Of a stretch of DNA of 9,683 nucleotides, positions 4,733 to 9,683 are shown one piece after another. A program made the translations under genes and the position numbers. Within the stretch, counting starts at the first letter, position 1, and each line of letters begins with the position of its first letter. Source of the stretch: Acidobacteria bacterium AH-259-L09. GTDB lineage: Bacteria; Acidobacteriota; UBA6911; RPQK01. The stretch is from assembly GCA_027717875.1 (NCBI GenBank), contig JALLOL010000082.1, positions 1 to 9,683 on the forward strand, given 5' to 3'. Below the pieces are notes generated by a model. The model did no database searches. It was not told the origin of the DNA and saw only the letters and a list, made by a program, of their open reading frames with translations.

Positions 4733-4964
4733 CAATCACCTCTTTCTTTTTTCCCGAACGAGATGCTGCTGAGCCGCTACGAAAATTAGCGTGAATCCTC
4801 ACTAAAGCCCTCTGTCGGCTCAAGCGGCGGGTTAGGACGCCCAGCTCACTGTGCCACAAAACTGACATTTTTAATCTCGTTCTCGCCCACAGCCAAACCA
4901 ATAGACCCAGCGGAACGTAAGCCAAGAGCAACAGAAGTTGCAAATAATAATAATACATCGGCAT
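4653..4964 (-). CDS. Possible small membrane protein of the first cassette
   Basis: The frame starts [20 protein letters not shown], giving one clear transmembrane helix (about residues 5-27) followed by a basic segment (WARTRLKMS). From about residue 43 on, the frame is encoded by attC site 3 ([14 protein letters not shown]) and then by the leader and start of the next cassette, so the C-terminal half is read-through and not a native domain. No ribosome binding site precedes the ATG at 4964. It may be a genuine one-helix cassette protein whose own stop was lost, or a chance frame. It overlaps the 77-aa gene by about 80 bases, which argues against its full length being functional. Confidence 0.35.
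   Translation of the reverse strand: MPMYYYYLQLLLLLAYVPLGLLVWLWARTRLKMSVLWHSELGVLTRRLSRQRALVRIHANFRSGSAASRSGKKKEVIGETKGDLVEVRLGIRRAGGLPDGRDG
4753..4837 (-). repeat. Integron attC site 3, 85 bp
   Basis: Minus-strand order: TCCTAAC (1L, 4837-4831), CGCCGCTTGAGCCGAC (2L), an imperfectly paired centre of about 30 bases, TAGCGGCTCAGC (2R) and CGTTCGGG (1R, ending 4753). The left half closely resembles the left half of classical 59-base elements such as the aadA1 site. 1L and 1R match at five of seven positions, as expected when the six bases after the G of 1R belong to the next cassette. This site closes the cassette of the small membrane ORF. Confidence 0.7.
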
Positions 4965-5001
4965 CGAAATTAGACCAATGCTGTACCAGTAGATTGAGCG
5001 T

Positions 5002-5079
5002 GCCTAGCAGTTCCTGCACTGTGCGAATGTCGTAGCCGTCCTCCAGAAGATGTGTCGCAAACGAGTGACGGAGCTTATG
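5002..5079 (-). pseudogene. Fragment of an integron-integrase-type tyrosine recombinase
   Basis: The 26-residue frame runs [26 protein letters not shown]. This is the [12 protein letters not shown] box with the catalytic His/Arg pair, followed by the [13 protein letters not shown] region that is very characteristic of IntI and close XerC-like relatives. In an intact protein it is followed by HSDVSTTMIYTH with the nucleophilic Tyr; here it stops after LLG and continues as TLNLLVQHW, so the catalytic His and Tyr are missing. Upstream similarity ends at or before 5079, at the arm of an inverted repeat. It lies at the head of the cassette array in the same orientation as the cassettes. Confidence 0.75.
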
Positions 5080-5194
5080 TTCTGAGTCGCTGTAAGCTTT
5101 TTCAGGTCAAGCCTTTAGAGCAATATCGATGATATTGAGTTAACTCTTTTAAAATCAGTTAATAAGCGAAATTACCGAAAAAAACTCAGAACAT
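5077..5194. repeat. Palindrome-rich AT-rich end of the recombinase element
   Basis: An 11-bp perfect inverted repeat, ATGTTCTGAGT (5077-5087) and ACTCAGAACAT (5184-5194), encloses further palindromes: CAATATC-GAT-GATATTG (5121-5137) and GAGTTAACTC (5137-5146). The block is clearly AT-rich against GC-rich flanks. It sits between the stop of the complete recombinase (5241) and the point where the integrase remnant starts, so it is the best candidate for the recombination end of the element. RIT elements are known to carry terminal inverted repeats and internal palindromes. Confidence 0.55.
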
Positions 5195-5240
5195 TTTTTT
5201 CAGGCTTGGGCGACAGTGAGGCGAATTGTAGACGCGGGGC

Positions 5241-6248
5241 CTACAACGATTCCAGGAAGGCGAGCAGATCGGGATAAAGATTCCAATCGACGCCCTGAAA
5301 GCTGTGTTCGTGCCAGGACTTCTCGAAGAGGTAGAACTTCTTTAAGGCTTCTCGTTTCACCTCGATGGAGACGCTTTTGTATCGACCCGTGCTGTTGATA
5401 GAGGTATGACCGAGCCACTCTTGAATGACCGTGAGATCCACTCCGGCCAGCAGCAGATGAGTGGCCGTCGTATAGCGCCAGCCATGCACGGGGTGGATCT
5501 TCTTGTCTTGCAGTGTGGGCAGCTGTTGGCAGGCCTGGCTCAGGTATCGTTTGCACACAGAGTAGAGGCCGGAGCGGGTGAGGCGAGTGCGACGCTGGTT
5601 GATAAAAAGAAAGTCCTGGTATCCAGATCGAGGAACCCGGCGTTCGGATTTCAGATAGCGGCGTAGGAAAGCCACTGTGGAGTCCCACAGTGGAACGGTG
5701 CGGACCCTTCTCCCCTTGCCGTAAAGCAAGACCCGTTTTTCAGCCGAATCGAGATCAGCCAAGCGCAGCGCGCAAAGCTCCGAAGCCCGTGCCCCCGTGT
5801 TATACAAGGTGCGGAGAAGGCAAAGATCGCGGTAGCCCTCCCGATTTCGGTTATCCACGCAGGCGAAGATGGTATCGACTTCCTTTTTTTCCAGGTAGTC
5901 CAGCGGCCAATGGGTGGCTCTTTTCAGGGGAATCATCCGAATCTGACGGCACTGAGCACGATAACGGGGCTCCAGGAGCTCCAGCATACGAAAGAAGGAT
6001 TTTAAAGCGGCCAGTCGGGTATTGCGGGTAGAGGTGCTGTTTCCGAGTTGCTGCTCCAGGTAGGAGAGGAACTCCAGTAAGAAGGGGGCCTGAAACTGAT
6101 GCAGATCCGGATTCGGGTCTTCGGGAAAGCGACTCTGGTAGTAGCCCAGTAAATGGATGAAGGTTTGTTTGTAGCTGGCCAGGGTGTGAGGCGAGACTTG
6201 TTTATGGCCCGGCAGATAGGCCGAGAGTTTATCCGAGTGGGGAATCAT
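5241..6248 (-). CDS. Tyrosine recombinase, RIT third-gene type, 335 aa
   Basis: An N-terminal SAM-like core-binding domain (about 15-95: SPHTLASYKQTFIHLL, TRNTRLAALKSFFRML) is followed by a catalytic domain (about 118-300). The expected catalytic residues are present: Arg154 (NTGARASEL), Lys178 (YGKGRRVR), His255 and Arg258 (HGWR), His281 (WLGHTS) and the probable nucleophile Tyr290 (STGRYKS). TRNTRLAALKSFFR and LYNTGARASEL are typical of the third protein in recombinase-in-trio elements and related plasmid-borne trios. The ATG at 6248 lies 20 bases before the stop of the upstream recombinase, the usual overlap in RIT operons. A 35-residue tail (KSWHEHSFQGVDWNLYPDLL) extends past the usual end. 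The gene is full length and probably encodes a working enzyme, though its partners are damaged or missing. Confidence 0.85.
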   Translation of the reverse strand: MIPHSDKLSAYLPGHKQVSPHTLASYKQTFIHLLGYYQSRFPEDPNPDLHQFQAPFLLEFLSYLEQQLGNSTSTRNTRLAALKSFFRMLELLEPRYRAQCRQIRMIPLKRATHWPLDYLEKKEVDTIFACVDNRNREGYRDLCLLRTLYNTGARASELCALRLADLDSAEKRVLLYGKGRRVRTVPLWDSTVAFLRRYLKSERRVPRSGYQDFLFINQRRTRLTRSGLYSVCKRYLSQACQQLPTLQDKKIHPVHGWRYTTATHLLLAGVDLTVIQEWLGHTSINSTGRYKSVSIEVKREALKKFYLFEKSWHEHSFQGVDWNLYPDLLAFLESL

Positions 6249-6905
6249 CCTTCATCCAGTCCAGGCGGTCAAAGCAGCCGGCAAAACGCTCATGAGCTTG
6301 AGCCAGCAGGTGGTGGGTCAAGGTCAGGTAGGTTTTAGTATGCCCAAAATGGCTGTGACCCATATAGGTGGCCAAGAGCGGAAGCTTGGCGTCGACATCC
6401 ACCCCTTGCTGATACCACCTGAGCAGTCGATGCACAGCGAAAGCCCGGCGCAGTTCGTGCAAGTGGGGAGTGCCATGCAAGACTCCGTGCTGATAATACT
6501 CACTGCGGTAGATTCCAAGACGCCGGAGCAGCGTTCGAAAATAGAGACTGATCTGGTGCCGACTGCCAGGTCGCGGGTGCGGAAAGACCAAGAAAAGCCG
6601 TCCCGGTGAGGGGACTGCAAAAAGGCGGTCTCTTACGGCCAACAGGTTGTTCAGATTGGAGCACACTTTACGTCCGATGGGGATGAGGCGATCTTTGCGG
6701 AACTTGGAGGGTCCGATAAAAAGGGTTGAGTCTTGAGGCGAGTAATCGGCACGGGTGAGTCGGATCGCTTCGGAGACCCGTAGCCCGCAAGCGTACAGCA
6801 GATGATAGAGAGCGTAGTAAAAGAGGGCTCGGTAAAAAGTGAGTGCATCGGAAGCTTGATGAGCCTGCGCTTTCAGGCCATCAAAGAGGATCAGACTGGT
6901 GCCAG
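6229..6905 (-). pseudogene. Tyrosine recombinase, 5'-truncated, RIT second-gene type
   Basis: The catalytic half is present: Arg of YACGLRVSEAIRL, Lys of FRKDRLIPIG, His/Arg of HELRR, His of YMGHSHFG and Tyr of TKTYLTL, all in the right order. The N-terminal core-binding domain is missing. Recognisable recombinase sequence begins around GLKAQAHQASDAL; upstream, about 6903-6948, the same DNA codes on the plus strand for the LamG protein, so the open frame there (MISVTGRILIQTK) is junction sequence. The stop at 6229 overlaps the next recombinase start by 20 bases. Without the DNA-gripping domain it should be inactive. The first gene of the expected trio is absent from the window. Confidence 0.75.
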
Positions 6906-8085
6906 AAATCTTGGTCTGTATCAAGATTCTACCAGTAACGCTAATCATGGAGATGATCAGATATTAGCTACCGGACAGAGGGGACAAATAGGTCCCGGAC
7001 ACGAGTTTGATGGAGCTGCCGATAGAATTGAGGTTGCTTTTTATGCTGTTACTTTCTCTGGAACTACTGCAAACTTTTATAAGGATGCCGTAGATGTAAC
7101 AACAAACGGCGCTATTGGCGCTGTGACTGGGGACGGATATTTTGACAATTGGTGGTGTATTGGGCAGTAACTTCGACGGCTTCATCGACGAAGTCCGCCT
7201 CTCCCAGATTCCCCGCAATGCCTGCTGGATTGGAGGGCAATACAACAACCAGTTCGATCCGGGAGATACGCCCCGGGATTTTACACGGTGGGGGGCGAGA
7301 ACGAGACCACGGCCACCTCTGCGGCGATTACCTCCACGAATCCGGCCTCGCTGACGGAGAGCAACCTCAATGGGGCCACGGTCACAGTGAGGCTCACCAA
7401 TGGGACTTACAACGCGTCGCTGCTGGCCGCCAACTTCTCGCTCAACGGGGCGCCCACGGGCACGACCATCTCCAGCGTGAGCCGGGACTCTCTGACGCAG
7501 GCGAGCTTGACGCTGGCCTTTGACGGGACCGACTTTGAGACGGACGCCACCATGAGCGTGACGGTGTTGGCGGCGGCGCTGGCCACTGGGACGGGTCCAG
7601 TTACGACGGGGACGGTGACGGCGGTGGTCGAGGCAACCGCCATCTACTACTCGGTCGGTACGGACACGAGCGCTCTGTACAGCGGCAATGGCAGTGCTTC
7701 CAGTGGCGTTTTGACCCTTTCCTCTTCTGCTTCCAATAACATCGGCGTTGGCGATGAAGTGAGAGAGGGTTTAAACCGATACTACATCACGCAGCGCAAT
7801 TCCTCCACCTCATTCAACATCCAGAACTCCGCGGCCAATGGCGGCACCCCTGGAGCTACAAACATCACCTTCGCTGACACCTCTATCACCATCTACCGTG
7901 CGTTTAATTCCTTAGACGATGCTGTTGACGCTCTTGATGGTGGGGTTTCTGCCTCCGATTCCAATCACTTGAATACAACTGATTTAGTCACTGCCGACTA
8001 TCAGCTCAACATCGCCTGCTATGGAGACACCAGTGTGGACTGAGCCGCCGTCGCAGTCGATGGCTGGAGCACCTTGCTAAGGTGG
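6903..8085 (+). pseudogene. LamG-type surface protein with repeat domain, broken at both ends
   Basis: The first part (LYQDSTSNANHGDD, GPGHEFDGAADRIEVAF, TANFYKDAVDV, DGFIDEVRLSQIPRNACWI) is a LamG/concanavalin-like domain. Next comes a beta-sandwich repeat unit (TSAAITSTNPASLTESNLNG to MSVTVLAAALATGTG) known to me from secreted or surface proteins, then a Ser/Thr/Gly-rich region with FNSLDDAVDAL. The frame shifts by one T at about 7136-7139 and returns at about 7272-7275 in another T-run, so the segment 7140-7272 is read in a different frame. In-frame TGA at 8041-8043 is followed by AAVAVDGWST in the same frame, so it interrupts the old reading frame. The 5' end, with any signal peptide, is replaced by the recombinase, and similarity ends near 8080. 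It is not functional as it stands. Confidence 0.75.
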
Positions 8086-8116
8086 GAAGTTTTCCGGTCA
8101 TGGATTAGCGTGAAAA

Positions 8117-8140
8117 CAGGGGACAGTCAAGGACAGTCAC
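8117..8140 (+). repeat. Tandem GGACAGTC motif, partial copy of the intergenic hairpin repeat
   Basis: GGACAGTC occurs at 8121-8128 and again at 8131-8138, exactly ten bases apart, preceded by CAGG. The same GGGGACAGTC core forms one arm of the hairpin at 3060-3112. It probably represents a damaged copy of the same dispersed repeat, located at the end of the LamG pseudogene. Confidence 0.45.
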
Positions 8141-8164
8141 CTCTTTTCATCATCGCTCAACCTC

Positions 8165-8593
8165 TCATTTTTGCTGGTCATTCGGCCTGACCTCGTTGGG
8201 CAGAGCGCCCAGAACGGCTTCGTAAACGTCCCTTGCGATACGAAGGACTTCTTCAACTTCCTGGCTCTCTACTTTGCCAGGTTCACCAGGGTATCGAAAC
8301 TTCCAGGCATACTCTGTAAGCGGTACCGCCGTGTCCACCAGCTGTTTCAGTGTGGGGTCAACCTGCTCGCACTGGCAGCCAATCTCCTCGAGGTTATGCG
8401 TTTTCCGAAACGGCACGTCGTGCCAGGTGAGAAAGGCTTTAAGCGCCTTTTCGACTGCTTGCTGGCAGTGAAAGAGAGCGTCTTCAAACAGAGGCGGATC
8501 GGCATCCAGATCTATCTGAGCACCCCGCAGGTCGTTGGACGCCATCGCCAGCCAGGCTCGCGTGTCGCTTACCCTCACCGGGTCAAGTGGCAT
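8165..8593 (-). CDS. HEPN domain toxin of an MNT/HEPN pair, 142 aa
   Basis: The protein is all-helical. LFEDALFHCQQAVEKALKAFL (35-55) is the core HEPN helix; FRKTHNLEEI (62-71) and YAWKFRYPGEPG (95-106) are the conserved motifs of the PF05168 group. HEPN toxins are RNases or translation blockers; the classic RX4-6H catalytic motif seen in HepT is not visible, as is usual for the RKTHNL/FRYPG subgroup, so activity is uncertain. The start is ATG 8593, overlapping the stop of the nucleotidyltransferase gene by 11 bases; a longer frame reaching 8815 is only a shadow of that gene. Length and motifs are normal and the pair appears intact. Confidence 0.88.
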   Translation of the reverse strand: MPLDPVRVSDTRAWLAMASNDLRGAQIDLDADPPLFEDALFHCQQAVEKALKAFLTWHDVPFRKTHNLEEIGCQCEQVDPTLKQLVDTAVPLTEYAWKFRYPGEPGKVESQEVEEVLRIARDVYEAVLGALPNEVRPNDQQK

Positions 8594-8924
8594 AAAGCAC
8601 TCTTCCTTCTCTAACCACCGTAGACGGAAATGAGGCGCGAAGGTGAAGTCGACTCTCGAAAGACTTTCGAGTCCAAACCAAGACATCTGCGGCTGTGCCA
8701 GTGCCACGCAGGACCTTGTAAGCCAGGCGGCTGCGGCGACGCTCGGGAGAAGCTGAATCAGGGACAAGAACCAAGAGATCGTAATCACTATCGGGTCCTG
8801 TCTCGCCTCGTGCACTGGATCCGAAGAGATAGATCTGTTCAGGATGATAGGCTTCCACTAGCCGCTGAACGATTTCCTCAAGGGTCGGGTCTTCGATCTT
8901 TCTTCTGTGAGTTGTCGGTTCCAT
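8583..8924 (-). CDS. Minimal nucleotidyltransferase (MNT) antitoxin, 113 aa
   Basis: The fold signature IYLFGSSARGETGPDSDYDL (31-50) carries the GS motif (35-37) and the metal-binding DxD (Asp47, Asp49); ADVLVW (79-84) supplies the third acidic residue (Asp80). These minimal nucleotidyltransferases pair with HEPN toxins and, in the studied MntA-HepT system, silence the toxin by transferring AMP to a tyrosine. All catalytic residues are present, so the enzyme should be active. Start ATG 8924 has GAGG four to five bases upstream. Order (antitoxin first) and the 11-base overlap with the HEPN gene are standard for this TA type. Confidence 0.9.
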   Translation of the reverse strand: MEPTTHRRKIEDPTLEEIVQRLVEAYHPEQIYLFGSSARGETGPDSDYDLLVLVPDSASPERRRSRLAYKVLRGTGTAADVLVWTRKSFESRLHLRASFPSTVVREGRVLYAT

Positions 8925-8937
8925 TGTTCCTCGGTCG

Positions 8938-8943
8938 ATTATA
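8938..8943 (-). promoter_or_regulatory. Possible -10 box of the MNT/HEPN operon
   Basis: A perfect TATAAT lies on the minus strand 13 bases before the MNT ATG. No good -35 is found at 16-18 bases, and the transcript leader would be only about 7 bases, at odds with the GAGG ribosome site. It is either a near-leaderless promoter or chance. Confidence 0.3.
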
Positions 8944-8974
8944 GCCGTTTGATTGTCCTCTTAGCTCCCCAGGG

Positions 8975-9039
8975 AGTCTTGTCCATCAGTCTGTCCCTTA
9001 AGGAGCAAGGAGTGAGTTCAGGTCCTTTTGGACAAGACT
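8975..9039. repeat. 10-bp inverted repeat, AGTCTTGTCC / GGACAAGACT
   Basis: AGTCTTGTCC (8975-8984) and GGACAAGACT (9030-9039) are perfect inverted copies separated by 45 bases. They lie in the gap between the MNT/HEPN operon and the truncated gene at 9080. The region has no gene; its role is unknown. Confidence 0.5.
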
Positions 9040-9079
9040 TTTGCGCAAAGCAGCCCGAAGCGTCGCACCGGAGCGATGT

Positions 9080-9217
9080 TTACCCAAACAACGTGATCAG
9101 CAGTCTCTTCTGTTTCGCATAGGTGTGGGTGTTCAGGAAATCCTTGCTTGCCAAGATCTCGCCCCCCACCTGCTGGTGGACGTTCAGGCTGAAGTCTGCA
9201 TAGCGTTGTGCCTGCAT
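9080..9217 (-). pseudogene. 5' fragment of a probable radical SAM gene following pqqD-like gene
   Basis: The ATG at 9217 starts two bases after the TAA of the PqqD-like gene, with GAGGAG upstream. The frame reads MQAQRYADFSLNVHQQVGG, then EILASKDFLNTHTYAKQK and stops at 9080, 45 residues in all. A start of the form QRYxxFSxxVHxxV is what I recall from radical SAM/SPASM proteins that begin with a short helix before the first strand and the CxxxCxxC cluster motif; here the frame changes character after about residue 19 and has no cysteines. The position directly behind a PqqD-like gene fits. The family call is an inference; that the gene is short and cut is plain. Confidence 0.45.
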
Positions 9218-9220
9218 CGC

Positions 9221-9538
9221 TTACTCCTCGCTTTCAGCGGGACGCACCAGGCCCGCTGCTTCCAGAGCACCCGAAAAGTCCATCACATCCTGGGTTGCCT
9301 CCTCTGCGGGCACGTCATATTCCCGGCAAATTGTCTCAACGATCTGGTTGACAGTCCTCTCACCGTCCAGACATTCCCAGATCGTCGTGCCCGTATCATT
9401 GGAGGTATAGATGAAGTCCAGATCAGCCGCACCGCTGCGCACCGGGACGAGTACCGTTTCCCCGGCGATCTCCCCTGTCACCACGCCTTTTTCCTGGATA
9501 AAACGCCTGGTCTCAGCACTCATAGGGGTCTTTCCCAT
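9221..9538 (-). CDS. PqqD-like peptide-chaperone protein (RRE domain), 105 aa
   Basis: The central and C-terminal part (IYTSNDTGTTIWECLDGERT, 43-62; VNQIVETICREYDVPAEEAT, 63-82; DVMDFSGALEAAGLV, 84-98) is the PqqD winged-helix pattern: a strand pair, NxxGxxIWxxLDGxRT, then helices with YDVPxEEAxxDV and a final GLV. PqqD proteins are RiPP recognition elements that bind the leader of a precursor peptide and hand it to a radical SAM enzyme. The ATG at 9538 is chosen for the GGAGG seven bases upstream; an in-frame ATG at 9580 lacks one. No precursor peptide gene was recognised nearby, and the following radical SAM candidate is truncated, so the pathway looks broken here. Confidence 0.82.
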   Translation of the reverse strand: MGKTPMSAETRRFIQEKGVVTGEIAGETVLVPVRSGAADLDFIYTSNDTGTTIWECLDGERTVNQIVETICREYDVPAEEATQDVMDFSGALEAAGLVRPAESEE

Positions 9539-9623
9539 TACGCGGCCTCCGAGAAGCTCCCAAGGACAACGTACCAACATTCCTCGCCGGATTCAAACAG
9601 GGTAGGAGGTCAGACCCCCTTCT

Positions 9624-9683
9624 CTAGCTTCGCGTGAAGTGGACTCGCCAGTCCCCTATACGTAGCCCGTAGATCTCTTGCTC
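9624..9683 (-). pseudogene. C-terminal fragment of a RelE/HigB-type toxin at the window edge
   Basis: Reading in from the right edge, the minus strand gives EQEIYGLRIGDWRVHFTRS and a TAG at 9624-9626. The EIYxLRIGDWRV block is the central strand pair of RelE/ParE/HigB toxins, whose Arg residues contact mRNA or ribosome in RelE. Family members normally continue about 25-30 residues further with a hydrophobic strand and a His/Arg-rich tail; here the frame stops after FTRS, so the C-terminus is lost. The rest of the gene lies outside the window. Confidence 0.55.

Noticed and set aside
5002..5079. An attI site next to the integrase remnant
   Set aside because: No attI can be defined by eye; attI sites share little beyond the core triplet and the integrase is too fragmentary to identify its class.
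5200..5688. Minus-strand open frame of 162 aa overlapping the complete recombinase
   Set aside because: It is another frame of the recombinase gene, which has full catalytic residues and typical length.
8594..8815. N-terminal extension of the HEPN protein
   Set aside because: The extension overlaps the catalytic part of the MNT gene in another frame and has no ribosome site. ATG 8593 gives a normal HEPN length and the usual overlap.
9041..9637. Plus-strand open frame of 198 aa
   Set aside because: It lies opposite the PqqD-like gene and its downstream fragment, and its sequence is Arg/His/Leu-rich without any domain.
1..9683. CRISPR array or tRNA/rRNA genes
   Set aside because: No regularly spaced direct repeats and no cloverleaf or rRNA-like sequence were seen; apparent repeats are attC halves or short GC-rich words.

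Overview
The window is a bacterial accessory region that reads as a genomic scrapyard: many short, mostly minus-strand genes, at least six toxin-antitoxin (TA) modules or fragments of them, a short integron cassette array without a working integrase, and a truncated multi-recombinase element. Base composition shifts abruptly (GC-rich 2820-3060, AT-rich 5100-5200), as expected for a mosaic. No rRNA or tRNA gene is seen. The host cannot be named with confidence; the UPF0175/PIN, HEPN/MNT and LamG-type proteins suit an environmental, perhaps uncultured, bacterium (NC10- or Nitrospirota-like is only a guess).

Layout. 1-92: relic of a Phd/YefM antitoxin. 387-799 (-): two adjacent small membrane-protein genes with an upstream promoter. 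1164-1862 (-): a DUF2283 gene, a composite scar made of pieces of PIN-toxin modules, and an intact UPF0175 antitoxin whose PIN partner is cut after about 11 codons. 2061-2715 (+): an intact MazE/MazF-type module with a strong promoter and an inverted repeat between -35 and -10. 2716-3302: GC-rich non-coding DNA with a long hairpin. 3303-4964 (-): integron cassette array with three attC-like sites; cassettes carry a small membrane ORF, a two-gene cassette (77 aa and 147 aa) and a shikimate-kinase-like P-loop protein. 5002-5079 (-): 26-residue remnant of an integron-integrase-type tyrosine recombinase. 5077-6905 (-): two overlapping tyrosine recombinase genes, one complete and one 5'-truncated, resembling a recombinase-in-trio (RIT) element, with a palindrome-rich end. 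6903-8085 (+): a surface-type LamG protein pseudogene. 8165-8924 (-): intact MNT/HEPN pair. 9080-9538 (-): a PqqD-like gene followed by the cut-off start of a probable radical SAM gene. 9624-9683 (-): C-terminal piece of a RelE-type toxin.

How it fits together. The cassette array without an intact integrase is what is called a CALIN (cluster of attC sites lacking an integron integrase). The integrase remnant beside it suggests a former integron whose integrase gene was broken, possibly when the RIT-like element arrived. The TA modules may have stabilised the island, and several have since decayed by recombination between related PIN-toxin modules. Intact and plausibly active: MazEF, MNT/HEPN, UPF0175 (orphan), DUF2283 (orphan), the three better cassette genes, the complete recombinase and PqqD.
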